A stretch of DNA of 64,000 nucleotides from Ostrinia nubilalis (GCF_963855985.1 NC_087104.1:13578001-13642000); one strand, 5' to 3'. Positions 44,600 to 55,501 are shown, counted from the stretch's first letter. Translations and numbers: made by a program. The notes: generated by a model from the sequence alone, not told the origin.

Positions 44600-44987
44600 T
44601 TAGGCCCAGAACAGACGGTGAAACGCAACTGCAACGAAAATGCAACTGCTAGTTACTTTTGAGTTGCATCTAAGTTTCTGCCATAGAGTCCGTTGAGAGA
44701 CCACACATGACACGAACAGTTTGAAAGTTTCAGTTTCATTCATCAGTGTGCTTACCATGAGTTTACGTTACGTGTGCTCGCTAGCGACTGCGTAAAAAAA
44801 TGACATTAATTGTATGACATATTGTGCAACGCCCCTAGCGGCTACTTTCAAGAAACAAAATCTCTATGGAGATTTTTGACGTTTTCGCTAGCGAGCACAC
44901 CTAACGTAAACTCATGGTAGGTACACAGAATCATCACAAAGTTGCAGTTTCGTTGCAGTTGCGTTTCACCGTCTGTTCTGGGCCTTA
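44600..44987. mobile_element. MITE with ~45-bp inverted ends, hosting a second MITE
   Basis: The left end TAGGCCCAGAACAGACGGTG plus AAACGCAACTGCAACGAAA is mirrored at the right by TTTCGTTGCAGTTGCGTTTC and ACCGTCTGTTCTGGGCCTTA. Arms are almost identical over more than 40 bp. A second palindromic element interrupts it at 44753-44919. Confidence 0.85.
44753..44919. mobile_element. Inner palindromic MITE
   Basis: TACCATGAGTTTACGTTACG / TGTGCTCGCTAGCGA at the left is mirrored by TCGCTAGCGAGCACACCTAA / CGTAAACTCATGGTA at the right (~35-bp arms). TA at each edge fits a TA-targeting family. It is younger than the element it interrupts. Confidence 0.85.
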
Positions 44988-45002
44988 GTCTTGAAATACA
45001 GA

Positions 45003-45735
45003 TCACAAATACAAATAAAAATATCTTTATTTGCTTTAAATAGGGTATGTACACAGTGGTGATGTTATTAAGAATAATAAGACCTTTTCCTACTTAGCCA
45101 TTTAAATGTAGCATGCAAATCAGTAATAGTAATAATAGTAGACCAATTTGTAGACAATAATAATCTAATTTAACAAGCCACATGGATATCAAATACATCA
45201 AAATACAACAATCAGTCAATTAAACAAAATAAAATGTCAACAGTCAATTTAAATTCAATGTCAAATTCAATGTCACCAAGCATATAATCTATTTAAATAA
45301 TTATGTCATAAATAATATTGATTAGTTTATTTTATCTTTTAAAAATTCATCAACCGAATAGTAAGCTCTTTCCAATAGCCATCTACGTAACATCGACCTG
45401 AAACAATTGAAAGGAAGGCTCTTCAAGTGATTTGGTACTTTGTTAAATATGGTTTTACACATGGAAAAGCAATTTTTTTGGAAACGTTTAGTTTTTGGTA
45501 CCAACTCGAGTACTAGTTTATGAGGGTTTCTTAGGCTTCTATGGGTTTGGTCTTGGGATTGTGTGAAATAGTGACCATTCGATTTTACAAACATACTTAC
45601 ATCTAAAATATACAGGCAGGGCGGTGTTAAAATTCCAGGTTCCAGGTTGCAAATAGCCCTAATACACCTTTTCTGAGCAATAAATAACCTTTTGATGTCC
45701 GTACCATTACCCCACCACACACAGTGCATTCATTA
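45003..45735 (-). pseudogene. 3' part of a CR1-like LINE ORF2 with 3' UTR
   Basis: A minus-strand frame (45322-45729, 135 codons) reads WWGNGTDIKRLFIAQKRCIR, PPCLYILDVSMFVKSNGHYF, FNKVPNHLKSLPFNCF and YSVDEFLKDKIN before a stop. This matches the C-terminal region after the RT domain in CR1/Kiri-like insect LINEs. It is followed by a ~310-bp 3' UTR ending in AATAAAGATATTTTTATTTG. It is truncated upstream of the RT core yet its remaining frame is unbroken, so it is fairly young. Confidence 0.8.
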
Positions 45736-45938
45736 TCAACTACCGCCTCCATTCTTCGCACCTCCGCAACTTTGTGTTGGAATTTACCCAGTTTTATAAA
45801 ACCAAAGCTGGGAAATGAGCTTAGCGGGGATCGCGCCGCCCGCCCTGAGTGCCCGCTACTTAGCGGCCGCCCGCCCAAGCTCAGGGTCCGGTGGCTCAGA
45901 TTATAGTTCACAGGCATTGCTGTGAGTTGCGTCGACGT
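45736..45938. other. GC-rich scrap, unassigned
   Basis: It contains CGCGCCGCCCGCCCTGAGTG and a GCGGCCGCCC stretch. It may be the end of another repeat; no frame of note. Confidence 0.3.
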
Positions 45939-45950
45939 ACGTTAAATAGT

Positions 45951-46450
45951 CTATCTATCTATCTATGTCAGCCTTTGGGTTCGCCTTCGAACATAGACCT
46001 CCTCTTCAACCCTCCACCGATTTCTGTCCCTGGCCACACGCATCCAGTTCACTCCAGCCTGATGCTGGATATCTTCTGTCCATCGTTTAGGCGGTCTTCC
46101 CATGCCGCGGGTGTTGTACAGCCATGTTCTACGCTCCAAGAAAATTGCTCAACACCTAAAGACCAAGGTGTTCAACCAGTGTGTACTGCCGGTCTTCGTG
46201 TATGGGATGGAGACCACGACGTTGACAGAAAAGTCTGCTGAGAGACTCCGAGTCGCACAACGAGCAAGGGAAAGACATATGCTTGGCGTCTCCCTACAAG
46301 ATCACAAAAGGAACGAGTGGATCAGAGAAAAGACGAGGATCAGCGACGTGGTGGAAGAGATTGAGAGCCGTAAATGGAGATGGGCAGGGCACGTTGCACG
46401 GATGAACTAGGATCGTTGGGCCAGAAAGACCCTGGAGTGGAGACCCCGCA
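45951..46450 (-). pseudogene. RTE-type LINE end with 5' inversion (twin priming) and perfect TSD
   Basis: Left part (45951 to about 46110), minus strand: GRPPKRWTEDIQHQAGVNWM, RVARDRNRWRVEEEVYVRRR, then a (GATA)n tail. Right part (about 46115-46450), + strand: VFNQCVLPVFVYGMETTTL, RVAQRARERHMLGVSLQDHK and RKWRWAGHVARMN, stop, DRWARKTLEWRPRN. In an intact protein the right part directly precedes the left part, so the upstream half is inverted. Perfect 12-bp duplications, ACGTTAAATAGT, flank the whole (45939-45950, 46451-46462). Confidence 0.9.
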
Positions 46451-46489
46451 ACGTTAAATAGTACCTATAAAAAATAAATAGAAAATATT

Positions 46490-46612
46490 TAGGCTGGGTT
46501 GCACCATCTTACTTTAACTTTGACAAACGTCAAAAATCTGTCAAACGCCATACAAAAAACACCGGTTATCGTTATAGTCACGGTCAAAGTTAGGTGGTGC
46601 AACTCATCCTTA
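46490..46612. mobile_element. Palindromic MITE family A, copy 3
   Basis: TTAGGCTGGGTTGCACCATC to TAGGTGGTGCAACTCATCCT, with AAACACCGGTTATCGTTATA in the core. Confidence 0.85.
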
Positions 46613-48149
46613 AAATTCAAGAGTTGCCCTACTGGTGCCTCTATAAAATCCATGCAAGCCTTTGTATGAAACAGCTTTTACCAAATACTTATCCTCCAAA
46701 ATAGCTATAATTCGTGGAATTAAAGTAATTATTAATCTTTATTTTGCTACCAAAAACATTCATGTTGATTTGGTAATTTCGTAGTATGAGCGACTACGAA
46801 AGCCTCGTAGGCGCTACGACGAGCCTACGTGTGGCCAGTCAACGACTATGCTTTCGTAGTCGTGCAGTGCTACATTGCTACGGAGCTGTAGCTAACGCTG
46901 TAGCACTAGGCCAATGGGCCCCACCATCATAAAATGTAAATTATTTTTATAGACAAATTTTTGCAATTTACGTAATATCAATTACTTAGAGGAAAGATTA
47001 AGTATTTTTTTTTAGTTTTATGGGTATCGAAACTACTGGACCGCTTTGAAAAATTCTTTGACCATTAGAATCCTACATTATTCCTGATGAACACAAGCGG
47101 TACGAAGTTCGCCGGGTCAGCTAGCCCGTTATACAAGACAGTACAAGCTTTAAAACGTTTAATTAAAAAACCTCGGACAGACAGACATACGGACATATCG
47201 AAACTATAATTAAACAGATATCGAAATTCTATCATTTATGTCGTGACACAGTAATAAAGGCCGCTGGTTTTCCATTTTAAAATGCACACTTCTGCGCTTG
47301 TATACCTTTAATCTATGACGCAACTCAAAGCGCAAGAGTACACAAAAAGGTAGAGTGGTCCGAGTGTCCCCTATAGATGCGATCGTCCATACGAAGTCTG
47401 TATACGGGCGAACGTTTTGGGGGCAAACTAACAGAGACTCTTTTTCGTTCTGGTGTACTCAATTTCAGTTGAGTTTGTTACTTTAGATTTTGGCTGTGGC
47501 ATGAATGGTGGCTTTAAAATAGGTTGGATTTTGCCTTTTGCGAGTTAGGTCAGACTAATTGGAGTATTTGGGTTTTAAATCATTAGTAATGTTTTTAATT
47601 ATCATGGGTGTTTGGATTATTGTTTGGTTTGACATACTGACGTCATCACGTGGAAGGAAAGCACTTTTTTGACATTTAGTTGCGTTAGGTAGGAACATAC
47701 GTAACTAATAGACTATTTTTAAAAGGAAAGAATCTTCAAATGTTCATAGAGTTACGACATTTTTTAAATGCTATGTATAATTTGCTTTCGAGTTAATACT
47801 CCTCCCCTGACATAATACTGTTATACTTACTATACGAATTAGTAGAGTAATTGAAATTGATAAAGTAGTACCACTTCTAACGAATATTATATTTTAAAGT
47901 TAATGGAAAATTGATTCACGGTTAAACTGAGATGCTTTTTATAAAATGAATTTTGTCAGGAAATCATTAGAAATGAAGTGAAATGAACAGTCTGAAGCTT
48001 AGTGTAGTGATATGTTACAGTGAAAAATTTGGCGTTAAAATTTACTTTGACTTGTACTCGTAGTACCCATTCATTACCTATAGTTTCTAAAGAAGAAGTA
48101 AGAAGACCGCTACTGGAGCCAGAAAAAGAATCGGCAAGACTTGAAGTGA
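46613..48149. other. No gene; repeat body at 47020-47125
   Basis: 47020-47125 shares TTGACCATTAGAATCCTACA and CGGTACGAAGTTCGCCGGGT with the repeats near 15700 and 48700-48900. 46790-46910 has internal CTACGAAAGC / GCTTTCGTAG inverted motifs. No exon seen. Confidence 0.4.
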
Positions 48150-48230
48150 GATCAAACGCGAAGCTCAAGACCGAACGCGATGGAAGACTGTTGTGGACGC
48201 CCTCTGCCCCATCTAGGGGACATAGGACCT
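48150..48230 (+). pseudogene. Last ~25 codons of a LINE ORF2
   Basis: The frame gives AQDRTRWKTVVDALCPI then a stop, the usual ending of a lepidopteran RTE-like reverse transcriptase ORF. The longer frame called across it (48020-48322) is out of register with that ending. Confidence 0.6.
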
Positions 48231-48421
48231 TAAGACTGGTTTTAGTGTCACGCGGACCGTCCGGTGCGGACCCGCTCCGCACGGCCGATCTGTATGAACT
48301 TCTAGGGAGCGTTTTAGAGTAATGCGGTCCAGAGGAACCGCTCGCTCCCTAGCAGTTCATACAGATCGGCTGTGCGGAGCGATCCGCACTGTCAGTCCGC
48401 GTGATACTAAAACCAGCCTTA
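48231..48421. mobile_element. Fold-back MITE, imperfect ~85-bp arms
   Basis: TAAGACTGGTTTTAGTGTCA / CGATCTGTATGAACT / CTAGGGAGCG on the left is mirrored on the right by CGCTCCCTAG / AGTTCATACAGATCG / TGATACTAAAACCAGCCTTA. TA at both edges. Almost the whole element is arm, so its RNA would form a long hairpin. Confidence 0.85.
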
Positions 48422-49255
48422 GTCAAGACTGGTGCCACTACTTACTTGTACATTGTGTGTACATGTTTGTATATCTGTAACACTGTCCATACACGGACAT
48501 ATCAATTATCGCAGGCTCGCATTAAGCTAAATTATGAGCAATTAACGATATAATTGGAGGGCGGCTGCGTGATTATGACGCTGTCGTAATATACGACGAC
48601 TTAGGTTGGCTCGAACTAGTACACTTATATTAAAAGGAGGAGAGATATGATTGTTTGTTTGAATTGAATAGGCTCCAAAACTACTGGACTGATTTAAAAG
48701 ATAACATAGGCGGTACAAAGTTCGAATTAAAATGTTTGTAAAATAGCTGCGCTGCGCTCAAAATAATGATAGGAATTTGTAATTTAAGAAAATCTAATTT
48801 TAAGTGAACTGTTTATTGATAAATAAATATATTAATTACAAGTTCTTATGTGAAACAAAAGTCTTTAAACCTAAGTTCGCCGGGTCAGCTAGTTGGTTAT
48901 AAAGCTGCAAAGATATTTGAGATAATTGTCAGTATTTTGTGCGTGAATATTGTTTTTATGATACATTTTTATATACCTTATTTGTTGTCAGTTTTGACGG
49001 GCTGCTGGAAGTGCAGTTCAGATCACGAAATTAACTTGCTGAACTGTAAAAGCTGGTGCTACAGACACACACTGCGCTCACATAACCATTAACGACTGCC
49101 CTTTAATTTCACTTTTGCCCTATTATCCTGGATAATTATGATATGTGCGGGCAAATTGGCGTAAGCCCGGGCTGAGTGCTCGGGGAGACTATAAACCCTT
49201 ATTTATTTATTATAGGACATCAGAAAACACATTAATGGGATAAGCCATGATATCT
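48422..49255. other. No gene; repeat scraps
   Basis: 48640-48720 and 48870-48895 carry CCAAAACTACTGGACTGATT, GATAACATAGGCGGTACAAA and TAAGTTCGCCGGGTCAGCTA, pieces of one repeat split by about 150 bp. The frame 48850-49092 is not supported. Confidence 0.4.
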
Positions 49256-49470
49256 GAAGCCACGATAGCCGAATAGCTTGAAGGTGTCGGACTGGCCGAC
49301 TCGTGATCCGGGGAACGCGGGTTCGGTCCCCGCCGCCGCTTAACTATTGTGGTGAGCTCACTCGTGATAAGTACAAGCCCATTTAGCTTAGTACGAGGGG
49401 CTAACGGGAGTATTAGTATTTTGTGTAATAACAAATTACTAATAATCTTTAAAAAAATACCTTCAGATGA
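49256..49470 (+). mobile_element. tRNA-derived SINE, plus strand
   Basis: The head CACGATAGCCGAATAGCTTG, then GACTCGTGATCCGGGGAACG and box-B-like GGGTTCGGTCCCC, is followed by ATTGTGGTGAGCTCACTCGT and an A/T-rich 3' end. It is not a working tRNA gene because the acceptor and anticodon stems do not pair properly. Confidence 0.75.
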
Positions 49471-49679
49471 ACGACGCTATGGTATCAATGGCTTCGATCG
49501 CCGAATAACATGCATTACGTTTGTCTGGGTGCTTTCTATATATTATGTTTAAAGTATAATTTTGTAACTGTTTAACGGAAATATGAGGTAACTCTTGCAA
49601 GTGACGGCTGCTGGTTGCAACGTCAAATACAAAGGACTTAGGATAGTAGGGCAATATTGCTTGTCAATATCGTATTTTT

Positions 49680-49768
49680 TTAAAGATCCTGTTAGGTCCT
49701 CGTGGTAAGCTAAATATGCTTGTGTTACGAGTGGGCTCGCTACAATAGTCGAGCGATTTACTTTAGGC
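49680..49768 (-). mobile_element. 3' part of the same SINE, minus strand
   Basis: CCTCGTGGTAAGCTAAATAT and TGTGTTACGAGTGGGCTCGC match the antisense of 14880-14930. The tRNA-like head is missing and the fragment is closed off by the hAT at 49769. Confidence 0.65.
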
Positions 49769-49953
49769 CAGGGGTCTCTAAAACACGGCCCACGGGCCAT
49801 ATCCGGCCCGCCACTGCCATCAATCCGGCCCGCGACAGCTTAAGACTAAGCCTATGTTTGCATAGGTGGGCAGAAAAAATAAAATTGTTATGGCCCTTGC
49901 AACATACCGCAAAAAATATTATGGCTCCAAAGCTTCAAAGTTTTTAGACCCTG
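49769..49953. mobile_element. 185-bp hAT-type MITE with CAGGGGTCTCTAAA ends
   Basis: The ends CAGGGGTCTCTAAAA and TTTTTAGACCCTG are inverted. A perfect 8-bp duplication, CTTTAGGC, lies at 49761-49768 and 49954-49961. Inside are two GGCCCG(C/G) motifs and GCCCACGGGC, typical of this kind of hAT end. Confidence 0.88.
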
Positions 49954-49961
49954 CTTTAGGC

Positions 49962-50585
49962 TCTGCCCGATTATGAGACATGCAAAATAATTGTGCTGGT
50001 GGATGACTGGAACACAATAATCTTAAATTACAATATTATTGAATGTTCAGAAAGTTAGACAATCAAAAACATGCCTTCGCTTCTAAAAGCGCATTTAATA
50101 ACACAGTTAGCTGTACTAATCACCGCTATACTACTGTTATGCAGCCTAATTCATACGAAACGTGTCTGGGGCATGATTTGGTTGCGAGCGTTGCCACCGG
50201 ACATGCTAGTAATATAATTAAGTTATACTCGCTACACGCTGCGCCTGTCGGGCCCGCGTGGGGTAAGTTCGAGCCTCAGTTGCAGCGGGCTGGTTTTAAT
50301 GACATCATCAAGGATTAAAGGACATTTTCAAGATTATTTACAATGCTAGTGGACATCTGTCACCTTAAACATCTTATAGGAATTGGGTGCGCTATTAACC
50401 AGCATATTATTTATAAAAATTCATGAAACTCATTTAATTTCTGCAAGTAGGCTTTTAAGATGCACTTTTACACGTCCCACTTAGTATTACCCCTACTTCT
50501 GCTTCGGGACAAAAAATGGGCCAGTGCTGAGAAGAAGCAGCGCAAGAAACTCAGAAAATATTGTCAGACTGTTCAACCACAAAAA
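49962..50585. other. No gene assigned
   Basis: A + frame (50043-50318, 91 codons from ATG) has no recognised domain. 50440-50575 shows phrases of a CR1-like 3' region (CTTCTGCTTCGGGACAAAAA, GTGCTGAGAAGAAGCAGCGC). Confidence 0.35.
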
Positions 50586-50589
50586 TCCT

Positions 50590-50691
50590 TTTTTTATGGG
50601 ACAGGAGGCAATCGAACAGGTCACTAGAATGGTAAGTGATTACCGACGCCCATAAAAGTTCACCACAAAAGATTTACACACATGTTTGGGC
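50590..50691 (+). mobile_element. Short lepidopteran SINE-like scrap
   Basis: ATGGGACAGGAGGCAATCGA and AATGGTAAGTGATTACCGAC belong to a common short repeat. About 100 bp remain. Confidence 0.45.
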
Positions 50692-50882
50692 ACGCAGGGC
50701 ACGACATCATGTGCTTTATCGACTAGGGAACAAAACCGCAATTGCACTCCAAGTTTGAGCCATCCAAGAATCCCCACCTGACCAGATTGTCCTTACTACG
50801 GCTGACCTGCGTCCGAAGTCTATTTAAAGACTTCCAGGTAAGCCAGGCTCCCCCATGTCCAGGCGGAGGACTCTCAGACATA
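50692..50882 (-). pseudogene. C-terminal fragment of a LINE ORF2, copy 2
   Basis: The minus strand reads SESPPPGHGGAWLTWKSLNR, LRTQVSRSKDNLVRWGFLDG, SNLECNCGFVP, stop, STKHMMSCPAC. It is co-linear with 12042-12310 but lacks the final CTQED block. It has an internal stop. Confidence 0.6.
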
Positions 50883-51278
50883 GACATCAACAAAAGTCTC
50901 AGTTATTAAAAAAAATGAGCTGATCCCGCTTGCCGCCACCACTAGCGCCATACCCCGACATTTGCAATGCTTGTTAATGTTAATAGGGAATTTGAATTCA
51001 ACCGGCGATCGCTTTCCAGCTTACTGAATATCCATTTCAGCCGTGTTACTGTATTTAATGCATATAATAACGTTATGCCTATATGTCTTAAGTTATTAGC
51101 TCATACACGCGTGTCTAAATTTTAATGCCTTCTTGGATATGGATGAAGATGAGCGTTTATTTTCGACATTATTACCAAATTATTTAGTCTCCACTACAGG
51201 AGCAACGTCGTTGCAACGCCAGTAGCAATAGAGGATTTCATCTTATTAACTCCCCAGGGTCAGACTACAGAGGGCCTT
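50883..51278. other. Unassigned
   Basis: No feature recognised. Confidence 0.3.
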
Positions 51279-51790
51279 TTTTTTTTTCGTCGGGTAATGC
51301 TTTGCGCATACCCCCACTGGTCTATGGGGACGGCCAGTGGGTTATGTGGGACTCTCCCCGCCTACCCACTAAAGGCGGGGCCTACCCACTAAAACCCGAC
51401 GGTTTCCACCAGAGCCCAAAGAAATGGAGCCGCGAGTTATTGTCCTGGTTGGACATTCGTCCGCAGCTCCGCCTCGGGCTAGAGGCTCGCTCACGAGCAA
51501 GCCTCTCTGGCTTCGAGGGAACCCCCAATCCCCTCCTCCAGTTGTTTTTTATAGAGGTTTTCTCCTCGCGGCCCTGGTAAAACAGGACCCCCGGCCCGCC
51601 GTAGCGGGTTACGGTCTGCTCTATGCCGCTGCTCGGTCAGCTCTGCTGATCAGAGAAGTACCGAGAGCGGCCCTCCAAAGAATGGGCCCGGGCAAACGCC
51701 CCGCCAGCCCCCACCTGTGGGGGTTTTTAAAGATGTCCCCTGCATCGTGGCCCGGGCAAATTTCTTAGCCCAGGCCCAGTGTTTAAAAGA
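51279..51790 (-). mobile_element. GC-rich retroelement 3' region with poly(T), probably minus strand
   Basis: A T-run near 51280-51290 is followed by 500 bp of GC-rich sequence very unlike its AT-rich surroundings. That fits an antisense poly(A) tail plus LINE 3' UTR. The overlapping + frames (51302-51768) show no domain. The family is not identified. Confidence 0.45.
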
Positions 51791-53197
51791 GAGTAACACT
51801 CTCAAGTGAATTTTGATCCAACTTCAAGTACCTATTTATTTCAAATGTATTATATTTCAGAGGTAGTGCAGTTATCAATCTTATGGGAGCTTGTCTTTAG
51901 GAAGAGATTCGTTCTAGCCGACCTTAGCAGCTACTTTTTAGAGTAGTCGTAGAGATTTAAACCACATCGTCACTTTAATTATGGCTCTCATGATAGTGGA
52001 TGGTCTAGCTAGTCGAGTGTAGTGTCACGCAATAAAAACGCAAAGGAGATCGTGCTTTGCGGCGCTCATTGGTTGAACTTACGCCTAGTTGCAAAAGGGT
52101 GAAATGATGACGACGGTGATTTTAATCTAGTACCTTACTTTGTTCGACACTCTACCATATTTCCTAGGTTATTCTGTAAATAACTGCTTGGGCATCCCAT
52201 ATTTCCCCAGATTATTTTATAGATAGACTTTATCCTTGTTCCGGCTTGACGTCAATTTCGCCAGCGCTGTCCTATAGCTGAGCTAAAATGTATCGGCGAT
52301 ATAATGTAGCCTGTTCCCGCCGAACTAACGAGAGGCGTCTACTGACAAAGAACGGGTGCGAGCCTGTCGCGAGCAGACTGTATCGTGTGATACGGTACGC
52401 GAATTGAGGACTTGAAACATTTTCTTCAGACATCCCGCATAATAATATGACCTAATGCTTAACTCAATACAACATACATCTGTTTCTGCAATTTATTACA
52501 CCGATTTTGTCGCGACACTGTTAAATTTCCGTGCTTTTAAGCGATTTTGTGAAAAATATTATTGGCATGTAGCTAATAGCTCTTAGGATAGGCCCCCTTA
52601 ATTAATGTTTTATTGTCCGTGGTGCATATCTTTTTCATGAAAGTTACTAAACCTTCGTTTGTCACCTGTCATCCGCTTTGCAACGGAGGGAAGTCGAACC
52701 TTAACTTCGAACTCCTCCTACGATGGCTCCTACGTATACTGGCGTAAGTGAAAAAAGTAAATTTTACAGGAGAGCCATTTTAGTGGCCAGAACCATATTT
52801 TTGGGTCATATCTTCTGACCTACTAAAACGAATTTAATGAAATTTCACATTTAGCCTTAACATGTAATGCTTTTGCTACTGCTGTTATCAATTTTTATAT
52901 TTTTCTTATATATTTTGAGATTTTACGCATTGCCCTTTTACGTCGTCACATTTCTATAATTTCATGTATATTGTTCAACGTAAAGAGACTTAAATGACAA
53001 CGTAAATATAATATTTTAAGCGATTACTCTCTTTATTTATGCATGTAATTATTTTAAATGTTATCATGTGCTATATCAATAATAAATCAGTTAGAAAAAG
53101 TTGATTAATGTATCGTTATTACGTTTTAACGCAAATACGCCCATATACTGTGCTCGAGATTTAGTTAGGTCTTTTAACATAATGTTTCATATTTTTA
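51791..53197. other. No gene seen
   Basis: AT-rich; nothing recognised in 1.4 kb. Confidence 0.3.
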
Positions 53198-53295
53198 AAA
53201 ATTATAAATAACTTGAAAAAATCGAACTGCCTAAGGCGGGAATTGAACCCACGATGCCTTAGGCAGTTCGATTTTTTCAAGTTATTTATAATTTT
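53198..53295. repeat. Perfect 40-bp hairpin with tRNA-like loop
   Basis: Arms 53198-53237 and 53256-53295 pair over all 40 bp, with an 18-nt loop, GGGAATTGAACCCACGAT. The loop with the first arm bases reads, on the minus strand, like a tRNA T-arm/box B (GGTTCAATTCCCGCC). It looks like a fold-back derivative of a tRNA-derived SINE. Confidence 0.9.
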
Positions 53296-53639
53296 CAAAT
53301 TAGTTTGAGATGCGACTCTTAACGCTAAAAATTAAATAACTATATAATGTGTCATAATTTATAAATAAAACAATTTGCTAATATTTTCATGGCTTTATTT
53401 AAGATTTGGATTATAAAAAATATATATTTATGTAAGCAACTACTCGTATAGATTGACGAATCGTATGATTGGGCTTTATACGTGGCGTAGTTTTGCACAT
53501 ATTTGCCTAAAATTTTATTTTGTATCTAATGGAAAAAAAAATTTTTTCTCTTGCTGACGTTATAGATTAGAGCAAAATGAAATCATTGCTTAAATAATTG
53601 GAAAAAGGCGTAAGCGGCAGTTTCGCCTTTATACGTATG
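53296..53639. other. Unassigned
   Basis: AT-rich, no feature recognised. Confidence 0.3.
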
Positions 53640-53811
53640 TTATGTATGTTCTTCTGATTAATTTCGTTGAGAGTCCAATGACAGTTTACCTTTACCCCGA
53701 GACAAACTTCACTGGTTGGGTTATTGGCGGTCAAGCTGTAGATCCTGGCTACACAGGAGTTGCAGTGGTGGGAAAGAGAGGTGGGAATAGTCCCATTTAG
53801 ACATCCCGCAG
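53640..53811 (+). repeat. Repeat with an open frame sharing a ~35-residue motif
   Basis: The frame gives MTVYLYPETNFTGWVIGGQA then VDPGYTGVAVVGKRGGNSPI and a stop. The same DNA recurs at about 62330-62480 on the opposite strand with only a few changes. I do not recognise the product. The near-identity at DNA level suggests a recently dispersed repeat or duplicated exon, not a conserved host protein. Confidence 0.5.
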
Positions 53812-53946
53812 ATTACAAACTTTTTGTCGGCCGATAGCTGGGTCTGTGTCGAATTTGTATGTGGAATCGGCCGATACCAAATCCGGTACATGTTCATGCT
53901 GATTAAGAGCCCCACCAAACTATCGGCCGACTAAAAAAACTGTAGA
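53812..53946. mobile_element. MITE with CTATCGGCCGAC arms
   Basis: TTTTTGTCGGCCGATAG at the left is mirrored by CTATCGGCCGACTAAAAAAA at the right. The core contains GAATCGGCCGATACC. A second, diverged copy in the other orientation lies at 59353-59512. Confidence 0.75.
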
Positions 53947-55500
53947 CTGATTGGTGAATAGAGTTTAAAGTGCAGTCTCTGAATAAAGGCAATTGCTTGG
54001 TAATGATCTATCGGGATGGCAGTTTTATTTATTGAGCGTGGTAATATTCTAAAAATAACCTATGAAAATCAGCACATAGTAAGTAAGCTGATTATTTCGG
54101 TTGGCAAGAAAATTTGTAAATGGAAATGATAAAATTGGATTATAATTTAATTAGGTTTGAAATCGATTAAGAAATTATAGAATAACAATAAAAATGAATT
54201 TATTTTCCAAATTAAGTAAAACAAAACATGATATGCTCAAATCTGGTTTATAATATGATCTCTAATACCATGAGTGCATCTAATGGTCAGCTACGAAAAC
54301 AGACTCTCCCATTCGTGAGCCGATTTACACCCGAAGATTACTCCACGATAGTTCACAAACTCCGCGATTTGCTTAGAACCTTTTCTATTGTTCCCCAACT
54401 AATATAAATTTTCCTCTAGGTGTGTCACTTTGCACAACTTTTCACTTGTTTACCTGTTTCGCTAAAGCCCGCTTTCCTTGTTAGTGTTTTCACAAGGTTT
54501 GTTTGTACGTTGGTTGATTGGTTCGGCAAAGTTATTGGCTGACTTATCTATTCTAATGTAAATGATTATGTAAGGTTGCTTTCTGATGTGGCCAGAGACA
54601 AATCCTATATTTTAAACAGGAGTTTGGGTACAATAATACCATCTGTAATGGAAATGGCGACTGAAAAATGCTACTGTTTACACGAAACAGAGATTTGCAA
54701 TTTGGGTTACTTGTTGCAGAGATGAACTTAACAACTCAGTAAACTTTTACATTACAATCACTACAAAAAGTGTTAATAAGTAAAAACTGTTCGACCTAAG
54801 TTGAAATAATTATGATGATGTACCAAAAATATATCAACTATTTATTTTTTAGTAGACTCAGGTATTATGATTTCTGTATCAGCCAAATGCGCGTCCGCTG
54901 CTGGAAAAAGGCCGCCCCCAAGGATTTCCACATTATTATTATTATTTATTTAGCAGTTATTACAGACACTAGAGCATTATTATTAAGTCCCATTAAAATT
55001 TTGAGTTCAAGTGGTGAGTTCGCTTAATACTCGTAATAGGTACCTACATGTGTTTACAAGCCTAAAATGCAATAATAACATAAAAACAGGAATTTCAAAA
55101 ACAGATCTTTTACCGATATTAAAACACAAGCGAGCACGCACTAACTTTACCAATAAATAAAGTAAAGGTCTCTAAAACATCAATAATTTAGCCTTTAATG
55201 AGCACGTACCAATACTAAATTACCGAAAACTGGCCATGCAAAATGATTCCCTTGAAGTGTGTTATCAATTTCAAACTAATGACCCCATTTGAATTCAAGG
55301 GGGACGTTGGCAATAATAAAATTCATCACGAAAGCATCCCAGGGCAAAAATTAATATTCGAATGATGTTACTTAAAGCTTTATTTGGCAGGCGGCAAGGG
55401 AAGCTCGGGTAGCGATTTTTTTGCCAACTTTTTCAGTATTTAAAGGTTTTTTAATCCATATTCCAGCCAGCTAGATCCTTTATTTATATGGAATAGCGTG
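53947..55500. other. No gene; RTE scrap at 54885-54935
   Basis: A ~50-bp antisense RTE end (CAGCCAAATGCGCGTCCGCT) lies at 54883-54935. The rest is AT-rich without a recognised feature. Confidence 0.4.
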
Positions 55501-55501
55501 C

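Noticed and set aside
49256..49330. Possible tRNA gene, plus strand
   Set aside because: Box B is good but the cloverleaf does not close and the SINE body follows.
51302..51768. Overlapping GC-rich frames as a gene
   Set aside because: They lie in a repeat-like GC-rich segment next to a poly(T) run, are mutually overlapping and show no domain.
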